Source of the DNA: Bradyrhizobium sp. Ash2021
GTDB taxonomy: Bacteria > Pseudomonadota > Alphaproteobacteria > Rhizobiales > Xanthobacteraceae
Assembly (NCBI RefSeq): GCF_031202265.1
Contig: NZ_CP100604.1
Location: 4,074,501 to 4,138,500, forward strand
Length of the DNA stretch: 64,000 nucleotides
Direction: 5' to 3'
A program made the translations under genes and the position numbers. The number at the start of each line of letters is the position of its first letter. Within the stretch, counting starts at the first letter, position 1. Below the pieces are notes generated by a model that was given only the letters and a program-made list of their open reading frames with translations, did no database searches and had not been told where the DNA came from. Shown piece by piece: positions 46,504 to 56,234 of this stretch.

Positions 46504-46580
46504 GCAACGAGGCCTCACGAAGCAATCCAGACCTACGCGATACTGTCAATCCGGATTGCTTCGTCGCTTACGCTCTTCCC
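46504..46580. repeat. Palindromic intergenic repeat (ACGAAGCAATCC type)
   Basis: Perfect 12-bp arms ACGAAGCAATCC (46517-46528) and GGATTGCTTCGT (46553-46564), followed by CGCTTACGCTCTTCCC resembling the end of the 80-bp repeats at 17715 and 19805. It lies in the roughly 480-bp gap after the DUF35 gene, which otherwise holds only the small ORF at 46621 and no other supported feature. Confidence 0.7.
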
Positions 46581-46620
46581 ACTGACGCCGATACTACGCG
46601 TACAAACACAGTGGCAGCTT

Positions 46621-46722
46621 TCACCGCCAGTAGAAGATAATACCGGCGATGACGAGCATCGCCGTCACCGCCAACATTTGCGCAAGCGCCTCCGAGGCCG
46701 CCCTCTTGGTGGCTTCCTTCAT
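46621..46722 (-). CDS. 33-residue single-span membrane protein
   Basis: ATG at 46722 preceded by GGGAGACAGGC (ideal Shine-Dalgarno spacing). The product starts MKEATKRAASEALAQ, an amphipathic charged helix. It continues MLAVTAMLVIAGIIFYWR, a transmembrane helix with a C-terminal aromatic-Arg end, then stop at 46621. The architecture is that of a tail-anchored microprotein. Its ending resembles that of the 145-aa protein at 27117 (RYYWR). No family was recognised. Confidence 0.55.
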   Translation of the reverse strand: MKEATKRAASEALAQMLAVTAMLVIAGIIFYWR

Positions 46723-46967
46723 GCCTGTCTCCCTAGACTTGGGCGTGACTCATCGTTGCGCGAAGCGCTTTCGACGGTCATCATTTTTACTCGGAACACC
46801 CCGCGACGAGTATTCGCTTTGATGAGTCCCCACTCAGCGAATATCGACCGTGCCAAGGTCGAACAGCAATGCGGCGGCATTTTGACTCAGCCGTGTTGCT
46901 CTCGCGTCAAACGCCGGATAGGGTTTTGGAAACCGTCCGACAACGATAATCGAAACCCAGGTGAGAA

Positions 46968-47495
46968 ATGGCCCGTATCGACTACAGCGATCCCGCGAAA
47001 GCCAGCGACCGCACCCGCGAAATCCTCGGCAAGAACCGCAATGCCAATATTTTCCGGATGATGGCGCATTCGCCGAGCTATTTCGAACAATATTGCCGGC
47101 TGGGTGGCGCGATCCGCCACAAGGGTGAACTCGATCCGGTGGTGCGCGAACTCGCCATCACCCGCACCGGAATCCTGTGCGAGGCGCCGTACGAGATCGT
47201 CGCTCACAAGCGCATCGGCAAGAACGTCGGCGTCACCGATGAGCAGAACGAGGCGCTGGAGAACTGGCAGTCGGCCAAATGCTTCAACGAGGTGCAGCGC
47301 GCCGCGCTCGCCTTCGCCGATGAAATCGTCAAGCTGCACAAGCCGACGGATGCGACCTTCAACGCCATTGCCTCGAAACTGACGCCGGCCGCGCTGGTCG
47401 AACTGCAGCTCTCGGTCGGCTTCTACATCATGACGTCGAAGTTTCTGGAAACCTTTGCGATCGACATGCAGCCGGTGACGGATGTGGTGAGCTGA
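46968..47495 (+). CDS. Carboxymuconolactone decarboxylase/AhpD-family protein
   Basis: A 175-aa all-helical protein. The CMD core is visible: RMMAHSPSYFEQYCRLGGAI, ELAITRTGILCEAPYEIVAH with the conserved Glu/Cys/His of the family, and a C-terminal LVELQLSVGFYIMTSKFLE. There is a single Cys in the core rather than the C-x-x-C of AhpD peroxidase partners, so a lactone decarboxylase-like or unknown role is more likely than alkylhydroperoxidase. AGGTGAG precedes the ATG. Its neighbours do not define a pathway. Confidence 0.88.
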   Translation: MARIDYSDPAKASDRTREILGKNRNANIFRMMAHSPSYFEQYCRLGGAIRHKGELDPVVRELAITRTGILCEAPYEIVAHKRIGKNVGVTDEQNEALENWQSAKCFNEVQRAALAFADEIVKLHKPTDATFNAIASKLTPAALVELQLSVGFYIMTSKFLETFAIDMQPVTDVVS

Positions 47496-47531
47496 CCTGG
47501 CGGCAGTGCTAGAGCCGCGCCGCTGTGTCGA

Positions 47532-48788
47532 TCAGTCCCGCGGACCGTATCGCCGCAGCGCCTCCAGCGTCAGTCCCTTGCCGACGGCGCCAAAGCTATC
47601 GCCATCGACGATGCGGGCCAACGGCACCGCCTTTTTGATTGCGTTGCGGACATGGGCGAGCCGCACCGAGCCTCCGGTCAGGAACACGGCGTCGATATCA
47701 TCGGCGGCCAGTCGCGCCTGGGTGAGGCAGTTCTTGATGCGGGCCGCGATGCGCTCGGCCAATTGCCGGGTGTGGCTGACGAGATCGGGGCGGCCGATCG
47801 CGGCGCTGAGGCCGGGCGCGACCCATTCCAGCGGGATGTCGGCGCGGCGCTGGTCGGACAGCGCGATCTTGGCGTCCTCGACCTCCATCGCCAGCGTATG
47901 GCCGCGCTGTTCGTCGACCACGCGCACCAGCCGGTCGATCAGGGCCGGCTCGCTGGCTTCCTGCCGCACCTGACGGATATCCGCGATCACCCGCGGCTCA
48001 TACATGCGGTTGATGCTCGACCAGGTGGCGAGGTCGTGGAAATAGCTCGAGGGCACGTCGAGCCCGGCGCGCTTCATCGCGCTGCCGAAGCCGAACAGCG
48101 GCATCACGACGCCGAGGCTGAGCTGGCGGTCGAAATCGGTGCCGCCGATGCGCACGCCGTCATTGGCGAGGATATCGGCCGAGCGGTCGGCCTTGCCGTG
48201 ACGCTCGGGCCCAAGCCGCACGATCGAGAAATCCGAGGTGCCGCCGCCGATATCGGCGATCAAGGCGACTTCCTCGGACGTGATCTGGCGTTCATATTCG
48301 AGCGCCGCGGCGATCGGCTCGAACTGGAAGGTGATGTCGTCGAATCCGATCTCGCGCGCGATCTGCCGCAGCGTCTGCTCCGCCTTGCGATCGGCGTCCG
48401 GCGCGTTGTCGACGAAATGCACGGGGCGGCCGTGCACGACGTCGCGCAACTCGCGATCGATGGCCTGTTCGGCGCGCCGTTTCACCGCGCCGAGATAATA
48501 GGCGATCACGTCGCGGAAGCTGGTCCGCTCGCGTCCGAGCCTCGTGGTCTCGTCGATAAGCGAGGTGCCGAGCACCGATTTGAGGCTGCGCATCAGCCGG
48601 CCGGGGGCGCCGTCGACATAGGCCTCGACCGCCCTGCGGCCGATCAGCACGGCGCCGTCCACCTCGTAGAAGATCGCGCTGGGAATCGTGGTGTATTCGG
48701 CCTCCATTGCCGCCAAAACCGGCGCATGGCCTTCGATGGTGCCGAGCGTCGTATTCGACGTTCCGAAATCGAGTCCGCAGATTGACAT
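47532..48788 (-). CDS. Hsp70-family protein, YegD-like (no substrate-binding domain)
   Basis: A 418-aa actin-fold ATPase. Phosphate-1 motif ICGLDFGTSNTTLG at the N-terminus, connect and phosphate-2 region ALIADIGGGTSDFSIVRLG, and adenosine motif AVFLTGGSVRLAHVRNAI. It ends soon after, so the peptide-binding domain and lid of DnaK are missing, as in E. coli YegD. The cellular role of this group is unclear. It is divergent from tex across about 240 bp. Confidence 0.9.
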   Translation of the reverse strand: MSICGLDFGTSNTTLGTIEGHAPVLAAMEAEYTTIPSAIFYEVDGAVLIGRRAVEAYVDGAPGRLMRSLKSVLGTSLIDETTRLGRERTSFRDVIAYYLGAVKRRAEQAIDRELRDVVHGRPVHFVDNAPDADRKAEQTLRQIAREIGFDDITFQFEPIAAALEYERQITSEEVALIADIGGGTSDFSIVRLGPERHGKADRSADILANDGVRIGGTDFDRQLSLGVVMPLFGFGSAMKRAGLDVPSSYFHDLATWSSINRMYEPRVIADIRQVRQEASEPALIDRLVRVVDEQRGHTLAMEVEDAKIALSDQRRADIPLEWVAPGLSAAIGRPDLVSHTRQLAERIAARIKNCLTQARLAADDIDAVFLTGGSVRLAHVRNAIKKAVPLARIVDGDSFGAVGKGLTLEALRRYGPRD

Positions 48789-49027
48789 GGGCGCTCCAGA
48801 GGAAGCGTCCGTCTACACACTACGGCGCCATCGATCCACCCTTATCTTGCTGCGCAACAAGAGGGCGCCGCTTCGGACGGGCTGGATGACCCCGGCCACC
48901 GAGTGGCCTTGATCCACAGATCAATTTCTTTCTTGCGCCGGGTTGATAAATCGATCTGTCATGGTCCATAAGCGGCGTCCCCGCGGCAAGCGACCCGGCC
49001 GCCGCGACCTGTTTGGAAAGAACCTTC

Positions 49028-51370
49028 GTGGCAAACATTCATCGGCAGATTGCGCAGGAACTCGGTGTCCGCGAGCAGCAGGTCGAGGCGACCGTGACCC
49101 TGCTCGACGGCGGCGCCACCGTCCCCTTTGTCGCAAGGTACCGCAAGGAAATCACCGGCGGGCTCGACGATACGCAATTGCGTACGCTGGAGGAGCGCCT
49201 GAATTATCTGCGCGAACTTGAAGAGCGCCGCACCGCCATCCTCAATTCGGTCCGCGAACAGGGCAAGCTCGATGCCGCGCTGGAAGCGGCGATCCTCGCC
49301 GCCGACAGCAAGGGACGGCTGGAAGACATCTATCTGCCGTTCAAGCCGAAGCGCCGGACCAAGGCCGAGATCGCCAAGGAGGCGGGTCTCGAGCCGCTCT
49401 CGGAATTGTTGCTGACGCAGCCGCAAAACGATCCACAGGTGGTCGCCGCAGGTTTCGTCGATGCCGATAAGCAGGTGGCCGATGTGGCTGCGGCGCTCGA
49501 CGGCGCGCGCGCGATCCTGGTGGAGCGGTTCGCCGAGGACGCCGATTTGATCGGAAGCTTGCGCGAGCAAATGTGGTCAAGCGGCCTGATGGCCTCCACG
49601 GTGCGCAAAGGCAAGAAAACCGAGGGCGAAAAATTCAAGGACTATTTCGACTTCAGCGAGCCGCTGCACAAGCTGCCATCGCACCGCATCCTGGCGATGT
49701 TCCGCGGCGAGAAGGAAGAAATCCTTGAGCTGCAGGTGCTGCCGGATGCGCAGCCGCCGGCCACGACAATGCCCAGCTCGTATGAACTGAAGATCATGCA
49801 GCGTTTTGCCGTCTCCGACCAGGGCCGTCCCGGCGACCGCTGGCTGGTGGAGACGGCGCGGTGGGCGTGGCGCACCAAGATCCAGGTGCATCTCAACATC
49901 GACCTGCGGATGCGGCTGTGGACGCTGGCCGAAACCGAAGCCGTCCGCGTGTTCGCATCGAATTTGCGCGACCTGCTGCTGGCGGCGCCGGCCGGCGCGC
50001 GCGTCACCATGGGCCTCGATCCCGGCTTCCGCTCCGGCGTCAAGGTTGCAATCGTCGACGCCACCGGCAAGGTGGTGGCGACCACGGCGGTCTATCCGCA
50101 TGAGCCGCAGCGGCAATGGGATGCGGCGCTGGCGACGCTCGGAAAGCTGGCGGTCGCGCACCGCGTCGATTTGATCGCGATCGGCAACGGCACCGCGTCG
50201 CGCGAGACCGACAAGCTCGCGATGGACCTGGTCAAGCTGCTGCCGGACCTGAAAATGTCGAAGATCGTGGTCTCGGAAGCCGGCGCGTCGGTCTATTCGG
50301 CCTCGGCCTTTGCTTCCGAGGAATTGCCCGAACTCGACGTCACCTTGCGCGGCGCGGTGTCGATTGCGCGGCGGCTGCAGGATCCCTTGGCCGAACTGGT
50401 CAAGATCGATCCGAAGGCGATCGGCGTCGGCCAGTATCAGCATGACCTTGGCGAGACCAAACTCGCGCGCTCGCTCGATGCCGTGGTCGAAGACTGCGTC
50501 AACGCGGTCGGCGTCGATGCCAACACCGCTTCCGCGCCGCTCTTGGCACGGGTGTCGGGCATCGGTTCCGGGCTGGCGCAAAGCATCGTGCAGCACCGCG
50601 ACGCCAACGGTCCGTTCAAATCGCGCAAGGCGCTGAAGGAAGTGCCGCGGCTCGGGCCGAAAGCATTCGAGCAATGCGCCGGGTTCCTGCGCATCAATGA
50701 TGGCGAGGACCCGCTCGATGCTTCCGGCGTGCATCCGGAAGCCTATCCGGTGGTGCGACGGATTCTCGGCGCCACCAAGAGCGACATCAAGGCGCTGATC
50801 GGCAATGCCGAGATCGTGCGCCAGTTGAAGCCGCAGGCTTTCGTCGACGACACTTTTGGTCTGCCCACGGTGACCGACATCTTGCGCGAACTAGAAAAGC
50901 CCGGCCGCGATCCGCGTCCGGCCTTCAAGGCCGCGGTGTTCAAGGAAGGTGTCGAGGAGATCAAGCACCTCAAGCGCGGCATGATCCTCGAAGGCACGGT
51001 GACCAACGTCGCCGCGTTCGGCGCCTTTGTCGATATCGGCGTCCATCAGGACGGGCTGGTGCACATCTCGGCGATGTCGAAGACCTTCATCAAGGATCCG
51101 CGCGAGGTGGTGAAGTCCGGCGACATCGTCAAGGTGAAGGTGCTGGAGGTCGAGGTCGCCCGCAAGCGCATCGCGCTGACCTTGCGTCTCGATGACGAGG
51201 TGGGCGCCAAGGGCCCCAAGCTGACGGAAGGCAAGCCGCGCGATATTTCCCGGGCGCAGATGACGTCGCAGGCGCCGCGCAAGCCGCAGGAAGCCTCGGG
51301 TGGCGGCGCGCTCGCCGAAGCCCTGCGCCGCGCCAGCGAGAAGTCAGGGCGCGGCAAGAACGGCGCTTAG
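49028..51370 (+). CDS. tex: Tex-family RNA-binding transcription accessory protein
   Basis: A 780-aa nucleic-acid-binding protein. In order: Tex N-terminal helical domain ([20 protein letters not shown]), YqgF/RNase H-like domain ([20 protein letters not shown]), helix-hairpin-helix region ([17 protein letters not shown]), and a C-terminal S1 domain ([31 protein letters not shown]). I chose GTG at 49028, giving [14 protein letters not shown], because GGAAAG lies seven bases upstream; an in-frame TTG at 49013 is less likely. Usually single copy and housekeeping. Confidence 0.95.
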   Translation: MANIHRQIAQELGVREQQVEATVTLLDGGATVPFVARYRKEITGGLDDTQLRTLEERLNYLRELEERRTAILNSVREQGKLDAALEAAILAADSKGRLEDIYLPFKPKRRTKAEIAKEAGLEPLSELLLTQPQNDPQVVAAGFVDADKQVADVAAALDGARAILVERFAEDADLIGSLREQMWSSGLMASTVRKGKKTEGEKFKDYFDFSEPLHKLPSHRILAMFRGEKEEILELQVLPDAQPPATTMPSSYELKIMQRFAVSDQGRPGDRWLVETARWAWRTKIQVHLNIDLRMRLWTLAETEAVRVFASNLRDLLLAAPAGARVTMGLDPGFRSGVKVAIVDATGKVVATTAVYPHEPQRQWDAALATLGKLAVAHRVDLIAIGNGTASRETDKLAMDLVKLLPDLKMSKIVVSEAGASVYSASAFASEELPELDVTLRGAVSIARRLQDPLAELVKIDPKAIGVGQYQHDLGETKLARSLDAVVEDCVNAVGVDANTASAPLLARVSGIGSGLAQSIVQHRDANGPFKSRKALKEVPRLGPKAFEQCAGFLRINDGEDPLDASGVHPEAYPVVRRILGATKSDIKALIGNAEIVRQLKPQAFVDDTFGLPTVTDILRELEKPGRDPRPAFKAAVFKEGVEEIKHLKRGMILEGTVTNVAAFGAFVDIGVHQDGLVHISAMSKTFIKDPREVVKSGDIVKVKVLEVEVARKRIALTLRLDDEVGAKGPKLTEGKPRDISRAQMTSQAPRKPQEASGGGALAEALRRASEKSGRGKNGA

Positions 51371-51418
51371 CCCAGCTTCAGCCGCGCGGGTCTACGCGCC
51401 ATTTTCAGGTCTGGCCGA

Positions 51419-52561
51419 TCAGCTTTTTGCAAAAGACAGCGCGTCGCCGATCGCATCGCGGGCTTTCCAGGCCAGATGGGTCAGGCGGCCGGCGAACAGG
51501 TCATGCCTTCGCAGGCTGCGCGATGTCAGGACATGGCCGACCTCGTCGGGAAACCGGCTAGCCTCGGCATCCACCAGGGCGGCGATCTCGTCCATGATCT
51601 GGCGTAGCCGCTTGCCCCATTCCGATTCCTCGAGTTCGCGGATACGAACCCGCAGTGCATATTCGGTGTTGTAGACATCGATCAGAATATCGCGCGCGAC
51701 GATGACGCGGTTGTTTTTCAGCGCCATACGCAGCGCCTGACGTTTGTCGTCCATCTGGTCCAGCACCATCGACACCGCGATCGCGTTGGGCGTGGCAGCG
51801 ACATCGGCGGCGCTCTTGCTGCGCGAAGCTTTGGTGGCGAGGCGGATCAACTGCCAGGGCGTCTTGAGGCGTGTTGCGACCAGCGCCAGCGCAAAGGGCA
51901 GCGCGTCGGCATCGGTCTTCCGGAACGCCGCGAGCTGCGCGGTTATCTTGTTGACCTGCGCGTCGTCGAATTTCGAAATCTTTGCCGGCAATGCTTCGTT
52001 GAACTTTGCAATCGCCTCACGCGCGCGCAGCACGACCATGATCTTGATCAGGTCGCCAAAGGCCGAACGCGATGCCGTGTAAGCCGCGAGTTTGGCGCGC
52101 GCCCGCTCACAGCCCTCGGGCGTCTTCAGGAATCCCTCAACCGCTTTTGTCACCTTGGTCTGGAAAGTCACGGCGGCCAGCTGCGCTTCCTTATGTTTAT
52201 CGGAAGCGATCAAGCCTTTCATTTTATCATTGTAGTCGCGCGCCATGATCGGCAGCAGGTCGCGGCCGATCCATTCCCAGATCGGGGCCAGCGAGCCGCG
52301 CGCAATTCTCCCCGAATTGTCATGCTCGGGCGCGCCGTCGACGAGCAGGGGGCCGAATGGCGCGAAAAAGTAACTGGACGGACTGGCGCTACCTTCTGGC
52401 GATCCATCCTTGCGTAACTCGGCGCGCAGCCTGGCCCGGATGTCCGCCGAACCCGGCATATCGATGCCGCACAATTCCAGCCGCTCCAGCTCGGCGAGGA
52501 GGCAGCTCTGCGTCGACGGGTTCAACCGCCGCAGGAATTCCCAGATCCGTTCGACCTGCAT
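51419..52561 (-). CDS. Hypothetical helical protein (380 aa)
   Basis: A long, soluble, mostly alpha-helical protein without signal or TM. It starts VERIWEFLRRLNPSTQSCLL, has a Pro/Ser-rich loop (about 52-80), then continuous helices with many Ala/Lys/Arg residues, including an Asp/Glu-rich C-terminal half (LRVRIRELEESEWGKRLRQI). Codon use is like neighbouring genes. I recognise no family or active site. It is convergent with tex. A cytoplasmic structural or regulatory role is only a guess. Confidence 0.75.
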   Translation of the reverse strand: MQVERIWEFLRRLNPSTQSCLLAELERLELCGIDMPGSADIRARLRAELRKDGSPEGSASPSSYFFAPFGPLLVDGAPEHDNSGRIARGSLAPIWEWIGRDLLPIMARDYNDKMKGLIASDKHKEAQLAAVTFQTKVTKAVEGFLKTPEGCERARAKLAAYTASRSAFGDLIKIMVVLRAREAIAKFNEALPAKISKFDDAQVNKITAQLAAFRKTDADALPFALALVATRLKTPWQLIRLATKASRSKSAADVAATPNAIAVSMVLDQMDDKRQALRMALKNNRVIVARDILIDVYNTEYALRVRIRELEESEWGKRLRQIMDEIAALVDAEASRFPDEVGHVLTSRSLRRHDLFAGRLTHLAWKARDAIGDALSFAKS

Positions 52562-52803
52562 CTTGGAAGTCCGCAGCGTGTTCGGTGGGAGATGTTAGGT
52601 GAAATCGCGCCTCTTTCCGGGCGCGTGGAGCCAGAGGAAACCACAAAACAGTTCGTCATAAATTAAGAAGGGCAAACTAATACCGGCCGGCGACAGAGCC
52701 GTTGTGCCGTCGGATTTGGCGAATTTCAGCACGTTCAGGCAGCAACGGATATGATGCTCTATGTCTGATTGAAAACGGGCAGCAATTCTTCGCTGCGCGT
52801 CTC

Positions 52804-54651
52804 CTAATTCGACGTCAGCAGATTGACCCTGGCATTGGCGAGGATCAGGCGGTCGGCGAGCAGTTGCGCAAGGTTGCGCATGATCCGTTCGCCGGCGCGC
52901 GGATGCTGCCTGCGAAACCGTTCGAAATCGCGCAGCGATATCTCGTAGGCGGTCGCCGCCATATCGGCGAGCACGTCCGCCGAGCGGCTCGGCTCCAGCA
53001 GCGCCATCTCGCCGAACGGCATGCCGGCTGTCAGCGTTGCCAGCCGGATGCCGTCGGGCAGGGTGACATGCACCACGCCGCTTCGGAGAAAGAACAGCGA
53101 TGTTGCGGGATCGCCGGTGGTGATGATCTTTTCGCCGGGCTGATAGGTCCTGATCGCGGCCAGCGAGGCGAGGTCGGTCAGTTCCTCTTCGGTCAATCCC
53201 GCCAGCAGCCGCTGCTCGGACAGCTCGGTCGCGTCGAAAAAATCGATCGACCCGCCGTGACGATAGACCACCTGGTCTTCCGCCCATTCGATCGCGGCAT
53301 CGAGCAGGAAATAGTACCGCATGTTCGCGAGGCTGTCGGTCCACTCCGCGATCGTCCTCCATTCCTCCGACGCCCGCTTGATGCCAGAGACGATCACCGT
53401 GACATGAAAGGCCGCCAGCTCGCGGAATTCCTCGGCGAGCAGGCGGGCGCCCGCGCGCGTCATCGAGGTGACCCGGCGAAGATCGAAAATGACGAATTGC
53501 GGGCGCGGGTCGGCCGCGATCCGGCGCGCAACATAGTCGACATTCGATAACGACAGCGTCCCCATCAGCTCGATGACGCGGACATCCTGACGGTGCGCGG
53601 CGAGGATGTTCTGCTCATGCGGTCGGCGGCTGCGCCGTGACGGATTTTCGCCGATATTATAATCGGCAATGATGGCGCTGCGCGCGTTGTCGCTGCGGTT
53701 GAGCATGTGCAGATCGTAGTGCGACGACAGCGCCTCGCAGACCTTGATGCCGCGCACGCTGTTGCCGTGCTTGTCGAGCTTGGGCGAATAGCTGCCGAGC
53801 CCGAGCCGCGCCGGCAACGCCGCCAGAATGCCGCCGCCGACGCCGCTCTTGGCCGGGATGCCGATGCGGTAGATCCATTCGCCGGCATAATCGTACATGC
53901 CGGACGAGGTCATTACCGACAGCGTGCGCGAAATCGCGTAAGCGCTCATCACCTGTTCGCCGGTCACCGGATTGACGCCGCGATTGGCCAGCGTTGCGGC
54001 CATCACGGCGATGTCGCGCGCCGTCACCAGGATCGCGCATTGCCGGAAATAGACATCGAGTACGGAGACGACGTTCTCGGTGATGACGGCGTTGGTGCGC
54101 AGGAGATAGCCGATGGCGCGGTTGCGGTCGCCGGTCGCGCTTTCCGAGGCGTAGACGGATTCATCGACGTCGAGATCGCGCCCGGCGAAGCGGCCCAGCG
54201 CCTGCCGGATGCATTCGAACGCATCCGCGCCCTTGGCTTCGTGGATCAGGCCGGAACAGGTGATCGCGCCGGCATTCACCATCGCGTTGAACGGGTGATT
54301 GTCCGCGTTGAGGCGGATCGAATTGAAGGGATCGCCCGACGGCTCGACGCCGATCGCGCTTTCGACGCGCCCCGCGCCAAGAGTGTCCAGGGCCAGAGCG
54401 AACACGAAAGGTTTTGACATCGACTGGATGGTGAAGGGCACCTTTGTGTCGCCGACCTCATAGACGTGGCCGTCGAGGGTCGCGAGGCTGACGCCAAAAT
54501 GGTCAGGGTCGGCCTTGCCGAGCTCAGGGATGTAATCGGCGACCGCGCCGCTGGTATCCGCAGCGTATTCCTCATGACAGGCGTTCAGGAACCGCAGCAA
54601 GGGCGGTTTCGAGCTGGTCCAGGCCGGAGCGCCGGTGCGCGATACTTTCAT
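52804..54651 (-). CDS. glsA: Glutaminase fused to STAS and cyclic-nucleotide-binding domains
   Basis: A 615-aa protein. Residues about 20-315 are a serine-type glutaminase (GlsA) converting glutamine to glutamate and ammonia. Its Ser77-x-x-Lys80 (FTIQSMSKPF), NADNHPFNAMVNAGAI and SGVGGGILAALPARLGLGSY are visible. Residues about 340-445 are a STAS domain (VIELMGTLSLSNVDYVARRI, then FDLRRVTSMTRAGARLL). Residues about 485-605 are a cNMP-binding domain (YQPGEKIITTGDPATSLFFL, PFGEMALLEPSRSADV). The domain set suggests allosteric control by cAMP/cGMP. ATG 54651 was chosen; an in-frame start at 54672 is possible. Confidence 0.92.
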   Translation of the reverse strand: MKVSRTGAPAWTSSKPPLLRFLNACHEEYAADTSGAVADYIPELGKADPDHFGVSLATLDGHVYEVGDTKVPFTIQSMSKPFVFALALDTLGAGRVESAIGVEPSGDPFNSIRLNADNHPFNAMVNAGAITCSGLIHEAKGADAFECIRQALGRFAGRDLDVDESVYASESATGDRNRAIGYLLRTNAVITENVVSVLDVYFRQCAILVTARDIAVMAATLANRGVNPVTGEQVMSAYAISRTLSVMTSSGMYDYAGEWIYRIGIPAKSGVGGGILAALPARLGLGSYSPKLDKHGNSVRGIKVCEALSSHYDLHMLNRSDNARSAIIADYNIGENPSRRSRRPHEQNILAAHRQDVRVIELMGTLSLSNVDYVARRIAADPRPQFVIFDLRRVTSMTRAGARLLAEEFRELAAFHVTVIVSGIKRASEEWRTIAEWTDSLANMRYYFLLDAAIEWAEDQVVYRHGGSIDFFDATELSEQRLLAGLTEEELTDLASLAAIRTYQPGEKIITTGDPATSLFFLRSGVVHVTLPDGIRLATLTAGMPFGEMALLEPSRSADVLADMAATAYEISLRDFERFRRQHPRAGERIMRNLAQLLADRLILANARVNLLTSN

Positions 54652-54904
54652 CGTTCCCGTTCTGCCGCGCAATCACCGCGCGCGCAACTTGATCCCATGG
54701 GTGCGCGCCAATTGCGCGGGAATGCGGCGGCCGTGAAGGCGCCAGCTGGCGGATTCCCGTTTGTTTCGCCATGCGAAACTTTTTCCTTGGCGGATCCCAT
54801 CGTTGCGGAATGTCGCCGGTCGTGCCGGCGCACATCTGCCGCCCGCCGTCGTGACGCCTGCGTCACCGGACAGATTATCGCAGATGAGTTATGCGCCGAG
54901 CAGG

Positions 54905-55126
54905 TTAGGTTTCGACGATGGCGACGGCCTGGCCTTCGGCAATCATTTCGTCGATTCTGACCAGTATCGCCTTGATTTTCCCGGCTGCGGTCGTTGTCAC
55001 CGGTATTTCCATCTTCATGGCTTCGACGAACGCGATCTCGTCGCCATCGCCGACGTTGCTTCCGGCATCAACGGGAAGCGCGCACACGCGGCCGGCAACT
55101 TCGGTGACGATCTTGATATCTGGCAT
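54905..55126 (-). CDS. Biotin/lipoyl carrier domain protein (BCCP-like)
   Basis: A 73-aa single-domain biotin carrier. The biotinylation site is Lys38 in FVEAMKMEIPV, and the hammerhead fold segments GRVCALPVDAGSNVGDGDEI and AILVRIDEMIAEGQAVAIVE are complete. ATG 55126 follows GGAG. It is divergent from the IclR regulator and, beyond it, the carboxyltransferase at 56164, so the carrier probably serves that enzyme. The biotin carboxylase subunit is not encoded nearby. Confidence 0.92.
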   Translation of the reverse strand: MPDIKIVTEVAGRVCALPVDAGSNVGDGDEIAFVEAMKMEIPVTTTAAGKIKAILVRIDEMIAEGQAVAIVET

Positions 55127-55220
55127 GCCAATCTCCGGGACCGCGTGACGTGACAATTTCGTCCCGTGAACGGCTTTTAGTTGTGGCCGCAGATTGCCTG
55201 AGGTAGCTTGATCTGCAAGT

Positions 55221-55245
55221 GGAATTTTATTCCGTGCAACGGAAT
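55221..55245. promoter_or_regulatory. Candidate IclR operator
   Basis: Overlapping inverted repeats GGAAT-TTT-ATTCC (55221-55233) and ATTCCGT-GCA-ACGGAAT (55229-55245) give three GGAAT half-sites just before the IclR start at 55257. IclR proteins bind such repeated palindromes as tetramers. The site lies in the divergent region and could control both the regulator/carboxylase and the biotin carrier. Confidence 0.5.
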
Positions 55246-55256
55246 GGAGCCAGATC

Positions 55257-56234
55257 ATGGGACGACGCTCGGAGCGGCTTAGCAAACAGGGAATGCTCGC
55301 CAGCGATCTGGCGGGCGAGGGCGATGTGATTCAGGTGGTGTCGCGGGCCTTCGATGTGCTGCGCTGCTTCGAGGGTCACGAAGCCCGGCTCGGCAATCTC
55401 GAAATATCCAACCGCTGCGGATTGCCGCGATCGACCGTATCGCGGCTCACGCACACGCTGACGCGAATGGGCCAGCTCGTCTATCTGCCGCGCGACCAGA
55501 AATACCGAATCGGCCCGAGCGCGGTGGCGATGAGCACTTCGATGATGAAGGGCTTGCAGCTGCGCAATTTGATCCGGCTGCGATTGCAGGACGTCGCCGA
55601 GCAATTGCCGGGCACCGTCGGCTTCGTCATCCCCGATCGCTTTCATCTCGTCTATCTCGAATTCGCGCGCGCGGCGAATGCGCTTGGCCTGCATGAGACC
55701 ACTGGAAGCCGCATCGCGATGGCGAGCACGGCGGCGGGCCATGCCTACACCGCAGCCCTCGATGTCGATGTCGGCGACGCGCTGATTGCGGAGATGGAGC
55801 GCGAGGTTCCGGAAAGTTCGAGGATATTGAAGCCGCGCATCGAGAGTAATCGCCGCCATCTGCGCGAGCACGGTTACGTCGTCGCCTGCGGCCTCTGGAG
55901 CCCGCATATCAACGGGCTCGCGGTGCCGCTGTGGTCGCCGCAATATCAAACCTATGTCGTGGTGACGATCGGCCTTCTCTCCGTGATGTATGATGAGAAA
56001 CGGCTGCACAAGGAAGTGGCGCCCAGGATGCTCGAACTGGGCGCGGCGGTCGGCGGCCTGCTCGAAGGCGCCGATGGCGACATCTTCACCTCCCGGCTGG
56101 AGAGGAAAGCGATTCCGGTGCCAACCCATAACAACAATAAAATGATCAGGACGGAGGATACGAATGAACTGGAAGCCGGAACTCGACGACCTCGCCCGGC
56201 GCGAAGCGTTCGCGCGGGAGATGGGAGGCGTTGA
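55257..56234 (+). CDS. IclR-family transcriptional regulator
   Basis: A 325-aa regulator. Winged helix-turn-helix at about residues 25-85 (VSRAFDVLRCFEGHEARLGN, CGLPRSTVSRLTHTLTRMGQ). The IclR effector domain (about 105-275) has SRIAMASTAAGHAYTAA and the ligand-pocket-like VACGLWSPHINGLAVPL. The last 45 residues run over the start of the carboxyltransferase gene (71-bp overlap) and look unstructured. It probably senses an acid or CoA-pathway intermediate and controls the biotin-dependent carboxylase genes on both sides. Confidence 0.9.
   Translation: MGRRSERLSKQGMLASDLAGEGDVIQVVSRAFDVLRCFEGHEARLGNLEISNRCGLPRSTVSRLTHTLTRMGQLVYLPRDQKYRIGPSAVAMSTSMMKGLQLRNLIRLRLQDVAEQLPGTVGFVIPDRFHLVYLEFARAANALGLHETTGSRIAMASTAAGHAYTAALDVDVGDALIAEMEREVPESSRILKPRIESNRRHLREHGYVVACGLWSPHINGLAVPLWSPQYQTYVVVTIGLLSVMYDEKRLHKEVAPRMLELGAAVGGLLEGADGDIFTSRLERKAIPVPTHNNNKMIRTEDTNELEAGTRRPRPARSVRAGDGRR

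Noticed and set aside
46504..46580. Considered as a tRNA or intrinsic terminator
   Set aside because: The 12-bp arms match the dispersed repeat family; no cloverleaf and no T-run.
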